A stretch of 53,349 bases of DNA from an uncultured Campylobacter sp. (GCF_938039205.1 NZ_CALHVM010000017.1:1-53349); one strand, 5' to 3'. Shown: positions 1-8,633, counted from the stretch's first letter. Numbers and translations: made by a program. The notes: generated by a model from the sequence alone, not told the origin.

Positions 1-7
1 TTTTAAA

Positions 8-34
8 TAGCGAGCGGTTTATGGCCGCTCGCTA
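8..34. terminator. Perfect 10-bp hairpin at the left edge
   Basis: TAGCGAGCGG (8-17) pairs perfectly with CCGCTCGCTA (25-34) across a 7-nt loop. On the minus strand the stem is followed by TTTAAAA, so it could end transcription of the minus-strand genes at 141-1211. It could equally serve a plus-strand gene to the left of the window. Confidence 0.55.
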
Positions 35-140
35 GCTTGATTTGCTTTCATTTAATTTGATCCGAATTTATATCGCTTAAGTAAAAAACCAAATCTTAAA
101 GGCCAAATTTGGGTGGTTTTATCAGTGCACAAATTTAACG

Positions 141-653
141 CTAAACCGTCTCCCAAAATCTCGGTTTCGTTTTGATCGTATCCTTATTTTTCTCGTGCAA
201 AATTTGCAAGAACTCTTTAAAATTTGGAGTAAAAATCGAAGCCGCTGGCGCAAATTTATACTCGCTCGTGCCGTCTTTCTCAAACTCGTCCGCAAAACAA
301 ATCCGCCAAATTCTAGCGCTATTTATCCATATTTTCGTACTCTCAAGCGCTGTAATTTGCTCAAATTTATACCTAGACGCGAGTTCCTGCCCTCTAAAAA
401 CATAGATGTAATTTTGATCAAACCAAAGGCTTTCACGCGAGATGAAAAACCGCTCCAACCAAAGTAAAAATGGCCGTACGGAAAGTCTTTTTATCGCGCT
501 TGATTCGCCTATTGCAGCGAGCTGACGCGGGCTAAGCTTGCTAGGATTTCGCCAAAATATCGTCCAAATAATCCCGCCAAAAAGTAAAACGTTAAAAGTT
601 ATGATTAAAATTGCGGTTATTTTTAAAATTTGAGCCCTTTCAAAAATATGAAT
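141..653 (-). CDS. Small membrane protein of unknown function; start codon unclear
   Basis: A TTG start at 458 would give 105 residues, but the frame stays open and protein-like up to a stop at 654-656. The extra 65 residues begin HIFERAQILKITAIL. They contain one clear transmembrane helix (ILIITFNVLLFGGIIWTIF), then a basic linker and the motif SPRQLAAIGESSAIK, and run smoothly into the ERFFISRESLWFDQ of the short form. No ATG, GTG or TTG lies in frame between 653 and 458; only ATT or ATA codons (651, 645, 627, 618) could start the long form. Either a non-standard start is used, the gene has lost its start, or a base is wrong upstream. It lies 25 nt downstream of the gene ending at 681, so the two are probably co-transcribed. 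I do not recognise the family. Confidence 0.55.
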   Translation of the reverse strand: MHIFERAQILKITAILIITFNVLLFGGIIWTIFWRNPSKLSPRQLAAIGESSAIKRLSVRPFLLWLERFFISRESLWFDQNYIYVFRGQELASRYKFEQITALESTKIWINSARIWRICFADEFEKDGTSEYKFAPAASIFTPNFKEFLQILHEKNKDTIKTKPRFWETV

Positions 654-680
654 TTAGCCTCCGTGTCGCTTGCGCCGAGC

Positions 681-1211
681 TCACGCTGCTTTTATGCCGC
701 CATTAAATTTAGCGCCTTTAAATTTGAGTTCGCCGCAAAATCTTTTGCCAAATTTTGCCTCGACGATGAGAACTAGCACGAAAAATATCTTTTCGTCGTT
801 TAAAAAAGAAATTTGGCGCAAGGTTTGATTTGCTCCATTAAATTTGACGCCGTTTTCGCGTAATGTGCGGCAAAACTCGGCCTCATCAAAGCCTAGTTTT
901 TGCGAGATTTCAGCGATCGTATAGGGCTCGAGCGAGGCGATGATGCGGTCCATGTTGCACATGCTAGGATTTTTGCGACGAGTGACGACGTCTGTAAATT
1001 CATTTGCGAGTTTGATGAGCTTTTTCTTGCGATTTATCACGTGTAAAACGGCTGCAAGCGCAACCAAAAAGCCCGCAAATTTATGTGCGCCCATCCAAAA
1101 TTCGCCATACTCTCCGAGCGCGAAATTTACCCCCGAAAACGCGAGCAAACTAAGCCCCAAAATCAGCGTGCAAATGAGGCAAAATTTATAAACAATCTCG
1201 AATTTAAGCAT
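681..1211 (-). CDS. Membrane protein of unknown function (DUF4405-like N-terminus)
   Basis: The ORF can be read from a TTG at 1223, but the ATG at 1211 is preferred because a purine-rich GGGGGAT lies 4-5 nt upstream. The product is about 176 residues. Two membrane helices fill the first 65 residues (VYKFCLICTLILGLSLLAFSG and the stretch around FAGFLVALAAVLHVINR). The helix-His pattern GAHKFAGF...LHVINRKKK resembles DUF4405-type or cytochrome b-like membrane proteins with His haem ligands. The C-terminal half is soluble and holds a helix-turn-helix-like segment (PYTIAEISQKLGFDEAEF, about 95-115) of the kind placed C-terminally in small epsilonproteobacterial DUF4405 proteins. It is divergent from norZ, and a minus-strand TATAAT lies just upstream. 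The family assignment is tentative; haem binding is inference. Confidence 0.6.
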   Translation of the reverse strand: MLKFEIVYKFCLICTLILGLSLLAFSGVNFALGEYGEFWMGAHKFAGFLVALAAVLHVINRKKKLIKLANEFTDVVTRRKNPSMCNMDRIIASLEPYTIAEISQKLGFDEAEFCRTLRENGVKFNGANQTLRQISFLNDEKIFFVLVLIVEAKFGKRFCGELKFKGAKFNGGIKAA

Positions 1212-1237
1212 AAAATCCCCCAAAATATATTTTCGTA

Positions 1238-1243
1238 ATTATA
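1238..1243 (-). promoter_or_regulatory. -10 box for the 681-1211 gene
   Basis: On the minus strand the sequence reads TATAAT, about 27 nt before the ATG at 1211. It sits inside the norZ divergent spacer, so the two promoters could share regulators. Confidence 0.5.
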
Positions 1244-1289
1244 CATTTTTAAAATAAGCAATATTTTAAGGACAGATTTTATCCTTTTA

Positions 1290-1303
1290 TTGATATACAT
1301 CAT
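1290..1303 (+). promoter_or_regulatory. FNR/CRP-family binding site upstream of norZ
   Basis: TTGATATACATCAT matches the FNR/DNR-type consensus TTGAT-N4-ATCAA at nine of ten fixed positions. It lies 59 nt before the norZ ATG. Its centre (1296.5) would be at about -41.5 if transcription starts near 1338, and a weak -10-like TAAACT lies at 1326-1331; this is the class II activator arrangement. A CRP/FNR-family regulator responding to NO or anoxia is therefore likely; NssR plays a comparable role in C. jejuni. Confidence 0.6.
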
Positions 1304-1361
1304 TTTTGTGCAAATTTATTTTGGATAAACTTTATACGAATTTTTCAAAAGGAGACAAAGT

Positions 1362-3608
1362 ATGCGTGAATACAAGAAGTATTGGTGGGCGCTGGTAGCA
1401 GTCGTTACTATCGCCTTCGGGATACTGGGCTATTACGGCGTAGAGGTTTATCGCGAAGCGCCGCCGGTAGTGAGTTTTGCCGATAAAAACGGCAAAATAA
1501 TAGTCGAGCAAGAGCAAATTTATAAAGGCCAAGAGGCCTGGCAAAGCATCGGCGGTATGCAGGTGGGCTCGGTGTGGGGACACGGAGCGTATCAAGCGCC
1601 TGACTGGACGGCTGATTGGCTACATAAAGAGCTAGTCGCGTTTATGGATATAAAGGCAAATCAGCTTTACGGAGCCAAATTTGACGCTCTAAGCGCCGAG
1701 CAACAAGCCAACATCAAGGCTCTAACAAAGAGCGAATATCGCACGAATACGCTAAAAAACGGCGTTATAACGATCAGCGACGAGAGGATCGCCGCAGCAA
1801 AGGTAGTACGCGACGAGTATAACGGGCTTTTTGGCAACGATCCGAAATACCAAAAACTACGCGAAAACTACGCGATGAAAAACAACACGTTAGCCAAAGA
1901 GGAAAACCGCGAGCAGCTAAATGATTTCTTCTTCTGGGCGACCTGGGCTACGGCGACGAATCGCCCAAATAGCGAGGCTACGTACACGAACAACTGGCCG
2001 CACGAGCCGCTAATCGACAACGTTCCGACGAAAGAAAACGTATTTTGGACGATTATCAGCGTTACGATTTTGGTTGCGGGCGTTGGCTTACTGGTTTGGT
2101 TTTCAAATTTCTACGGAGAAAAAGATCACGAGAAACTCGCTCCTATCGACGCCGATCCGCTCTCAAGGCTAAATTTGACCCCGTCTCAAAAGGCGCTTGG
2201 CAAATACCTTTTTGTAGCGCTAGCTCTTTTTGTTTTCCAGATCATGATAGGCGGCTTCGTGGCGCACTACACAGTCGAGGGGCAGGAGTTTTACGGCATA
2301 AATTTATCCCAGTACATCCCGTACTCTTTGGCGCGCACTTGGCACATCCAGGCGAGCATTTTCTGGATCGCGACGGGCTTTTTGGCAGCCGGACTTTTCC
2401 TAGCGCCTATCATCAACGGCGGCAAGGATCCTAAATTTCAAAAACTAGGCGTTGATTTGCTATTTTACGCACTACTTTTCCTAGTCGTGGGCAGCTTTAT
2501 CGGCGAATACATGGCGATAGCGGGCAAGATGGATACTAGCCTGAGCTTTTGGCTTGGTCACCAAGGATACGAGTATATCGAGCTTGGCAGAGTTTGGCAG
2601 CTTATTTTGTTTGTCGGTCTTGTTATCTGGATGGCGCTTGTGCTTCGTGGATTTGTCGGCGGATTTAAGGCTGACGGCGATAAAAACCTGCTAGCTATCT
2701 TTACGGCTTCTGCTATCGCGGTGGGACTTTTCTACGGCGCGGGGCTATTTTACGGTCAAAGAAGCCCGCTGCCGGTGATGGAATACTGGCGCTGGTGGGT
2801 CGTTCACCTTTGGGTCGAGGGCTTTTTCGAGGTATTTGCGACCGCTTCGCTTGCGTTCGTGTTCGCATCTTTAGGCTTAGTTGGCAAAAAATTCGCGACC
2901 TATTCGACCTTGGCAAGCGCTAGCTTGTTTTTGATTGGCGGTATCCCTGGCACTTTCCACCACCTTTATTTTGCGGGAACGACCACTCCGATCATGGCTG
3001 TGGGCGCTAGCTTTTCCGCGCTTGAGGTCGTGCCTTTGGTGCTTCTTGGAGCCGAGGCGTTTCATCAGTATTCGCTTCAGTTCGCGCAAAGCTGGGCGAA
3101 AAATCTCAAATGGCCACTTTACTGCTTTATAGCGGTGGCGTTTTGGAATATGCTGGGTGCGGGCGTATTTGGCTTCCTTATCAACCCGCCGCTATTTTTG
3201 TTCTACATCCAGGGTCTAAACACCACTTCGGTGCACGGACACGCGGCGCTGTTTGGCGTTTACGGATTTTTGGCGCTAGGTTTTGTTTGGCTCGTGGCGC
3301 TTTACCTTTTCAAAGGGCAAGAGTTTAACGACAAGCTGATGAAAGTAGGCTTTTGGTCACTAAATGCGGGACTAATGCTGATGATCGTAGCGTCGCTGCT
3401 TCCGATCGGTCTTTATCAGGCGGTCGCTGCGATAGATGTCGGCATGTGGTACGCTAGAAGCGCGGAGTTCTTGCAAATGGATCACTTGCAAAATTTACGC
3501 TGGCTAAGGATGATCGGCGATACGATCTTCATCATCGGTGGCGTTTGCTTCTTTATCCAGATTCTTAAATTTATCGCGGGGAGCTGCGGCTGCAAGGCCA
3601 AAGCCTAA
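1362..3608 (+). CDS. norZ: Quinol-dependent nitric oxide reductase
   Basis: Reduces two NO to N2O in the cytoplasmic membrane with electrons from the quinol pool, for detoxification or denitrification. At 748 residues it has the single-subunit qNOR length. TM1 is at about 8-28. A periplasmic segment follows, carrying the qNOR signature GHGAYQAPDWTADWLH (73-88). About 13 further helices carry the catalytic core: RTWHIQ with H328, HLWVEG with H482 and E486, GTFHHL with H533/H534, and HGHAAL with H625/H627. These are the expected haem b, b3 and non-haem iron ligands plus the conserved glutamate. The start is an ATG with AAAGGAGA 6-8 nt upstream. An FNR-like box precedes it and a terminator hairpin follows, so it looks monocistronic. 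Confidence 0.96.
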   Translation: MREYKKYWWALVAVVTIAFGILGYYGVEVYREAPPVVSFADKNGKIIVEQEQIYKGQEAWQSIGGMQVGSVWGHGAYQAPDWTADWLHKELVAFMDIKANQLYGAKFDALSAEQQANIKALTKSEYRTNTLKNGVITISDERIAAAKVVRDEYNGLFGNDPKYQKLRENYAMKNNTLAKEENREQLNDFFFWATWATATNRPNSEATYTNNWPHEPLIDNVPTKENVFWTIISVTILVAGVGLLVWFSNFYGEKDHEKLAPIDADPLSRLNLTPSQKALGKYLFVALALFVFQIMIGGFVAHYTVEGQEFYGINLSQYIPYSLARTWHIQASIFWIATGFLAAGLFLAPIINGGKDPKFQKLGVDLLFYALLFLVVGSFIGEYMAIAGKMDTSLSFWLGHQGYEYIELGRVWQLILFVGLVIWMALVLRGFVGGFKADGDKNLLAIFTASAIAVGLFYGAGLFYGQRSPLPVMEYWRWWVVHLWVEGFFEVFATASLAFVFASLGLVGKKFATYSTLASASLFLIGGIPGTFHHLYFAGTTTPIMAVGASFSALEVVPLVLLGAEAFHQYSLQFAQSWAKNLKWPLYCFIAVAFWNMLGAGVFGFLINPPLFLFYIQGLNTTSVHGHAALFGVYGFLALGFVWLVALYLFKGQEFNDKLMKVGFWSLNAGLMLMIVASLLPIGLYQAVAAIDVGMWYARSAEFLQMDHLQNLRWLRMIGDTIFIIGGVCFFIQILKFIAGSCGCKAKA

Positions 3609-3613
3609 TCCGC

Positions 3614-3638
3614 CTAAGCCCCTGTTTTAGGGGCTTAG
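3614..3638 (+). terminator. norZ terminator hairpin
   Basis: CTAAGCCCCT (3614-3623) pairs perfectly with AGGGGCTTAG (3629-3638) across a GTTTT loop, 5 nt after the norZ stop. The tail is CTTCTTCT rather than a pure T run, so termination may be partial. Confidence 0.7.
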
Positions 3639-3684
3639 CTTCTTCTAAACTTCTATCTTGTAAAATTCGTCCCAAAGGACGAAA

Positions 3685-4230
3685 ATGCAAAAATTTAAAA
3701 AATACCTTCAAATTTTCATCATTAGTTTTCTGTTTGCTCTGCATGCCTTGGTATTTACGGCGATAAACTACGCTTTTCCCCACTACGACGAGGCGATCAT
3801 TACGGGCGGTGAGGTCAAGCGCATGGACAAAGACGGCTTTATCGATGCGCAAAATCCGGCCGATGGCCCGACGCGCGATGTTTATTTTATCTACACGCGC
3901 GAGATTAACGGTACTAAAGTAATGCCGTATCGCAACGAAGACACGGGCTGGGGCTTGCCGCTTTATTTTAAATTTAACTCCGCCGACGTCCAAGCCGCCG
4001 CGCAAAGCCTAGTGGGCGAAGGCAGGGCACAGATCAAATACTACGGCTGGCGCATCGCGATGTTTGATATGTTTAGAAACGCCGTTTCGGTTAAAAAGCT
4101 AAAAGAGGGCGAGACCCGCGCAAATCCTATTTTTAGCTATATCTTTTACGCTTTGACGGCAGTTTCGTTTGTAGTTTGCGCTGTTTTTGTTAGAAGGAAA
4201 TTTAAAGACGAGCCAAGCTCAAATTTATAA
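3685..4230 (+). CDS. DUF1523 family membrane protein
   Basis: A 181-residue protein with an N-terminal helix (about 8-28), a soluble middle, and a C-terminal helix (about 149-168) followed by basic residues. The middle carries YRNEDTGWGLPLYFKFNSADVQA, the block I associate with DUF1523, an uncharacterised membrane-anchored family. ATG start with AAAGGACG upstream. It sits 46 nt after the norZ terminator and reads the same way, so read-through expression is possible. Its biochemical role is unknown. Confidence 0.75.
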   Translation: MQKFKKYLQIFIISFLFALHALVFTAINYAFPHYDEAIITGGEVKRMDKDGFIDAQNPADGPTRDVYFIYTREINGTKVMPYRNEDTGWGLPLYFKFNSADVQAAAQSLVGEGRAQIKYYGWRIAMFDMFRNAVSVKKLKEGETRANPIFSYIFYALTAVSFVVCAVFVRRKFKDEPSSNL

Positions 4231-4326
4231 TCCAATCCAAATTTGAGCGGCTTTTCGTCGCCTCGCTCAAATTTGACTAGGCAGTAGTAGCAAATTTGAC
4301 GTAAAATTTGAGGCCAAAGGATATGC

Positions 4327-4464
4327 GTGAGCGAGCTATACATCTTTATTTCCGAGCTTTGCGCTCTGATAAACGAAAATTTAAAAAAGAATTTCTATTT
4401 TCAGGCGGGATTATTTTTGGTTATATTTTTGCTCGGATTTTTGGCGGTCTGGATACAGGATTAG
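4327..4464 (+). CDS. Small single-pass membrane protein, 45 aa
   Basis: This frame begins with GTG and has AAAGGA 5 nt upstream (4316-4321). It reads VSELYIFISELCALINENLK, then a continuous hydrophobic helix (AGLFLVIFLLGFLAVWI), and ends QD-stop. A longer 64-aa ORF overlaps in another frame, but it has a poorer ribosome site and a less protein-like composition. The amphipathic N-terminus plus one helix is typical of small regulatory or structural membrane peptides. No family is recognised. It lies about 100 nt after the DUF1523 gene. Confidence 0.6.
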   Translation: MSELYIFISELCALINENLKKNFYFQAGLFLVIFLLGFLAVWIQD

Positions 4465-4530
4465 TCAAATTTGAGCGGGCAAATTTGACTAAGACGAGCT
4501 AAATTTAACGGCTCAAAGCCACCGCGCGTT

Positions 4531-6966
4531 TTACTCCTCGATATTGCTCGGCGAGGTCGGCTTGCCCAGCAAAAACCCTTGCGCGTATTTGATGCCAAAT
4601 TTCTTTATCTCGGCGAGGATCTCCTCTGAGCTAACAAACTCCGCCACGACGTTGTAGCCCTGTCTTCCGGCAAAGTCGATGATAGTTTGCAGCAGATAGC
4701 GCGCGTTTTTGTCGTACGGGAGCTTTTTGATGATCGAGCCATCGATCTTGATCGTGTCGATATCAAGCTCTAGGATGCGGTAGTAGTTTGAGTAGCCGCT
4801 ACCGAAATCATCGATCGAAATTTTGCAGTCGTAGGCGCGGATCTTGTTGATGAAGTCATTTACGATCTTATAATCATCCACGCCCTCGCTCTCTAATATC
4901 TCAAAATACACGTGCTCAGGCCTTGAGCAGACGCGTAGCTTTTTCTCGATGAGATCCCTTATGCTTTCGTTTGCGATATCGCTGCTAGAAAGGTTCATAG
5001 AAAAGCTTGTATTCGTAAACTTCTCAACTAGCCTAAATACGTGCTCGATGACCTTTTTCGTGATATCGTTATAAAGCGAAATTTTCTTTGCTATGTCCAA
5101 AAACTCGCCCGGATAGCGGATCTTGCCGTTTTCGTCGATGAGGCGCACGAGCACTTCGTAGTATTTGACCCGCGCCGTTTCACCAGATACGTCGTAGATC
5201 GGCTGACACTCGACGATCACGGTATCGTTATATAGCGCGTTTTCGATGGTGCGCGACATGATTTGGTTGTGGTAGTACTGCTGCTCGATGTGGCTGTTTT
5301 CGGTGTAGAACTGCACCGTTTCGCCGTTTTGCTTAGCTTCGTGGTGAGCCAGCATGGCTTGAGTTAGGCGGTTTGTTTGCGGAGTGTCTTGAGGCATGCT
5401 AACGCCGATGGTTATTTTGATATTTGGGATAAACTCTCTTGTTCCCTCAACCGTGATATAGAGATTATTTGCCTTAAAATAATCGATAAATTTACGCACT
5501 ACACGCTCTGCATCGTCACCGCCGTACCAGATACAAAACTCGTCAAACTGCACTCTATAAATGTTCGCATCAATTTTATAAGTATCGATACAAAGCTGAA
5601 GCGTCGTCGCAAATGAAGCGATGATGGCGTCCACGGTCTTTGTTTTGTAAAAAAACCGAAAATCCATAAAGTTGTTGATGTTTATATAGATGACCATGCC
5701 GCCTGAGCCCTGCTCCATCCTTTGCGTCAGAGCAAAATAACTGCCAAGCCCCGTTAGCTTGTCTTTTAGCGCTTCGTTTTGCAGCTCTTTGTTTTTGTTT
5801 TCGAGCTCTTTTGTCATCGCGATCTCTTTGGTTTTATCAAATTTGATCGACATATAGCCGTCTTTGTCGCCGCTTTCGTTAAAAAGCGGAGAGAAAATAA
5901 CCTGCTCGTATATGAGTTCGCCGCTTTTTGTTTTACTCACCAGCTCGTCGGCTCGCCAAATTTGATCCGATTCTATCGTTTTTAGCATATCTTGATAAAA
6001 TTCGTTTGAGTGCTGATGGGACTTTATGATGTTTATATTTTGATCTTTTAGCTCCTCAAATTTATAACCGAAATTTTGCTCGAAAATTTTATTTACGTAT
6101 TTGACCTTTCTATCTAGGTCGGTAAAGGTTATGGCGTTAAAGCTATTATCGACGGCTTGCTCGAAACGGTTTAGTAGCCTGATGTTGTTTCTAGCTCTAG
6201 CATAAGAAATATAAACAAATATCGACGCAAGCCCAAACAACACAAACACTAGCGCCATCGTCCTACGTAAATTCGATAAGACGTTTTGTATGTAGCGCTC
6301 GCTACTTTCTTTGAGGTCGGATAGTTTATTGTAAATTTCAAGCGAAATTATATCGCGGTAAAGCTTTTGCGCCTGCTCGTAGTGGCCGATCAGTTTTTGT
6401 GTGCTCGATAAAAATCCTACGTCGTTTTTAGTTAGTTTTGGGTTCTTTAAATACTCGTTTAAAAGCTTTTTGGGTGCCGCTAGATCAGTGTTTAAGTCGT
6501 ATCTAAACATCAAAATTTGCGGCATCAGCTCGTTAAAATACAGCCCGTCTAAAGCCTCGAATTTTAAGATTATTTCGTTATAAACGAGCTTTGCCATTAT
6601 CGTCACGGAGTTAAATTTATCCGTTAGCTCGACTCTTTTTTCAACCGCTTCCTCTAGCTCGCTAAAAGTTTTTTCGTTTAACGCTAGCTTTTCAAAGGAG
6701 ATCAGGTTACTTGAATCAAGCTTTTTTAGAGCCTTTTGAAACTCCGCCGTATGGCGCATGATCGCGTCGTAGTCGGCCTCTAGAAGGCTTTTTTCGAGCA
6801 AGAAATTCGCCTCGTCGTTAGCTTCCATTGCGCTTTCTATCGTGCCTTTCCACTCATAGGCGGTTACTAGGTCCTTGGTGGCCTTATGGGTCATCACGGT
6901 TCCAAAAAATACGATACAAACGATAGTAAAAAATAAAATTTTATGAAAGATTATCTTGTGTTTCAT
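4531..6966 (-). CDS. Membrane sensor with PAS, degenerate GGDEF and EAL domains (probable c-di-GMP phosphodiesterase)
   Basis: 811 residues. TM1 is at about 8-26, a helical periplasmic sensor at about 30-235, and TM2 at about 237-256. A PAS domain follows (about 265-385, with a YMSIKFDKTKEI exit helix), then a GGDEF-like domain (about 400-555) and an EAL domain (about 570-805). The cyclase signature is replaced by VQFDEF (472-477), so the glycines needed for GTP binding are missing and cyclase activity is unlikely. The EAL domain keeps its essentials: EVL (604-606), NLS (658-660), DDFGSG (719-724), K740, and E776 in VAEFVS. It should therefore hydrolyse c-di-GMP, possibly controlled by the GGDEF-like domain. 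Its ATG overlaps the stop of the upstream peroxidase gene (ATGA), so the two are translationally coupled. Confidence 0.88.
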   Translation of the reverse strand: MKHKIIFHKILFFTIVCIVFFGTVMTHKATKDLVTAYEWKGTIESAMEANDEANFLLEKSLLEADYDAIMRHTAEFQKALKKLDSSNLISFEKLALNEKTFSELEEAVEKRVELTDKFNSVTIMAKLVYNEIILKFEALDGLYFNELMPQILMFRYDLNTDLAAPKKLLNEYLKNPKLTKNDVGFLSSTQKLIGHYEQAQKLYRDIISLEIYNKLSDLKESSERYIQNVLSNLRRTMALVFVLFGLASIFVYISYARARNNIRLLNRFEQAVDNSFNAITFTDLDRKVKYVNKIFEQNFGYKFEELKDQNINIIKSHQHSNEFYQDMLKTIESDQIWRADELVSKTKSGELIYEQVIFSPLFNESGDKDGYMSIKFDKTKEIAMTKELENKNKELQNEALKDKLTGLGSYFALTQRMEQGSGGMVIYININNFMDFRFFYKTKTVDAIIASFATTLQLCIDTYKIDANIYRVQFDEFCIWYGGDDAERVVRKFIDYFKANNLYITVEGTREFIPNIKITIGVSMPQDTPQTNRLTQAMLAHHEAKQNGETVQFYTENSHIEQQYYHNQIMSRTIENALYNDTVIVECQPIYDVSGETARVKYYEVLVRLIDENGKIRYPGEFLDIAKKISLYNDITKKVIEHVFRLVEKFTNTSFSMNLSSSDIANESIRDLIEKKLRVCSRPEHVYFEILESEGVDDYKIVNDFINKIRAYDCKISIDDFGSGYSNYYRILELDIDTIKIDGSIIKKLPYDKNARYLLQTIIDFAGRQGYNVVAEFVSSEEILAEIKKFGIKYAQGFLLGKPTSPSNIEE

Positions 6967-7847
6967 TTTAAAATTTCCGGTTTTTCGCCGCTTAAAGTCA
7001 GCAAGAATTTATAAAGCGCGTGCGTCTGCTCGTCGCTTAGATCGTAGTTTATGCGCATTTTAGCGATTATTTTTAGCGCCTCTTTTAGATCGGCTAGCTC
7101 GCCGCTATAAAGATACGGCGCGGTTTTTTCGATATTTCGAAGGCTGGGTACTTTGTAGCGGCCGGTTTTGTTGCCGTCTGCGTCAAATTTTAACTCGTAG
7201 TAGAGATTTGCGCCCATATTTGCGCCGCTGTGGCAGTTTATGCAACCGATTGTTTTAAAAAACTCAAATCCGCGCTTTTCCTCTTCGTCAAAAACGCTCT
7301 CGTCTCCGCTGATAAATTTATCAAATTTGGCATTTGGCGTGACGAGGGCTTTTTCAAAATTTACCAGCGCATCGACGATACTTTCAAAGCTTACCCCATC
7401 CTCATAAAGCTCTTCAAATTTATTCCTATAAACGGAGTTTTGATTTACCTTTTGGACTAGAAATTTCGGCTCGCTAGCAAGCTGATTTTTATCGGTCAAG
7501 CTCTGTCTAACCTGCCCCGCTAGATCCTTAACTTCGCCGTTTTTAAAAAAGATAAAATTTAACGCCGAGTTTAGCGCAGTTGGCGGGCTAATCTCCTCGT
7601 CGGCGGAGATTTTTACGTTTTTTTTGCTAGTACCGCTTAAGTCCCAGTAAAGGTTGTGGCATTTCTCGCAAGATAGCGTTCCGCTCGGGCTTAGCGAGGC
7701 GTCGAAAAATAGCTCCTTGCCTAGTCTGGCTTTTTGTTCGTCAAATTTCGGCTGAGCGACCGGAGATAAAACGTGCGAAGCGGCGAAAGTTTGAATGCAA
7801 AAGAAGTATAAAACGCACGAAAATATCTGCAAAAACGCTCGCGACAA
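6963..7847 (-). CDS. Di-haem cytochrome c peroxidase / MauG family protein
   Basis: 294 residues with a signal peptide (about 1-23, cleavage near FAA-SH), so periplasmic. Two c-type haem motifs are visible, CEKCH (60-64) and CINCH (201-205). The expected spacing and C-terminal block (GRYKVPSLRNIEKTAPYLYSG) belong to the bacterial di-haem cytochrome c peroxidase/MauG family. Such enzymes reduce peroxides with cytochrome c electrons, or oxidise partner proteins. The first haem region has SGTLSCEKCHNLYWDLSG, similar to family members. The gene overlaps the downstream EAL sensor gene by 4 nt, so redox state and c-di-GMP signalling may be linked; that link is inference. Confidence 0.9.
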   Translation of the reverse strand: MSRAFLQIFSCVLYFFCIQTFAASHVLSPVAQPKFDEQKARLGKELFFDASLSPSGTLSCEKCHNLYWDLSGTSKKNVKISADEEISPPTALNSALNFIFFKNGEVKDLAGQVRQSLTDKNQLASEPKFLVQKVNQNSVYRNKFEELYEDGVSFESIVDALVNFEKALVTPNAKFDKFISGDESVFDEEEKRGFEFFKTIGCINCHSGANMGANLYYELKFDADGNKTGRYKVPSLRNIEKTAPYLYSGELADLKEALKIIAKMRINYDLSDEQTHALYKFLLTLSGEKPEILK

Positions 7848-7890
7848 CTAAAATCCTTTTTAAATTTTAAATAAATATCGCGATTATATC

Positions 7891-8610
7891 TTAAAAAACT
7901 AAAAGCTTCATTGAAGAGACGATTTTTTCCGTAACCAAGCCGTCCTGCGCGATGCTCTGTAGCCGCGATCTGACCACGTTTTCATCGTGCGTAAAATTTG
8001 CGATTTGTAAATGCCAAAGTGCGTTTTGCGTCATCTCTTCAAGCGTGCGTTTTTGCTCGCGAAACTCTTCAAGCACGCAGGAGTTAAAAGCGATATTTTC
8101 GCGGCGCAAGTACTCTTCGAAAAAATTTGCCTTTTCTTTAAAGCACCCTCTCTGCGAGCCCTCGTAAAAAAGCTCCAAAACGCTTGAATAACGCGGTTTG
8201 TTCCACCAAAGATAGACCCTTTTTTCGCCCAAATTTATAAATTTGACAAAATCCTCCTCGTCCGCGATCGCGGGGCTCATTGTACTGAAAGCCACGTCGT
8301 AAACGCAGTTTGGATTAAAGTTTTTAAAATCGCTTTGAACGGCGGTTAAATTTGAAATATTAAATTTGGCCGCGTCTTCAACCATGACTTTTAGCATCTC
8401 GCCCGAGATATCCATACCCGTTATCTCGCGGCAAATTTGCGCCAAAAACAGCGTATGCACGCCCGTGCCACAGCCTATATCCACGACACTTTTGCCCTCA
8501 AATTTGATGCCAAACTCGGCGATCTTAGCGTAAAGCCCTCTATGAAAAACGCTAGGTTCGCCCGTAAATCGCGGATAGCTCGCCGCCTTTTTGTCCCACA
8601 TCTCTTTCAT
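7891..8610 (-). CDS. Class I SAM-dependent methyltransferase
   Basis: 239 residues, soluble, no signal peptide. Motif I VVDIGCGTGVHT (about 42-53) binds SAM. The downstream acidic residue lies in EITGMDISGEML, and a motif-II-like segment is AVQSDFKNFN. The N-terminal MWDKKAASYPRF and Rossmann layout fit small-molecule methyltransferases (Methyltransf_11/25 type). The substrate cannot be told from sequence. It is divergent from the thioesterase gene at 8662, with 51 nt between the two starts. Confidence 0.85.
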   Translation of the reverse strand: MKEMWDKKAASYPRFTGEPSVFHRGLYAKIAEFGIKFEGKSVVDIGCGTGVHTLFLAQICREITGMDISGEMLKVMVEDAAKFNISNLTAVQSDFKNFNPNCVYDVAFSTMSPAIADEEDFVKFINLGEKRVYLWWNKPRYSSVLELFYEGSQRGCFKEKANFFEEYLRRENIAFNSCVLEEFREQKRTLEEMTQNALWHLQIANFTHDENVVRSRLQSIAQDGLVTEKIVSSMKLLVF

Positions 8611-8633
8611 TTTGTTTGCCTTTAAATTTTTGC

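Noticed and set aside
1332..1595. Minus-strand frame across the norZ start.
   Set aside because: Antisense to norZ with no ribosome site; the FNR box and SD support the plus-strand gene.
4308..4502. 64-aa frame overlapping the 45-aa membrane peptide.
   Set aside because: Weaker ribosome site and unlikely composition (Arg and Lys-rich start, no coherent helix); the GTG frame is preferred.
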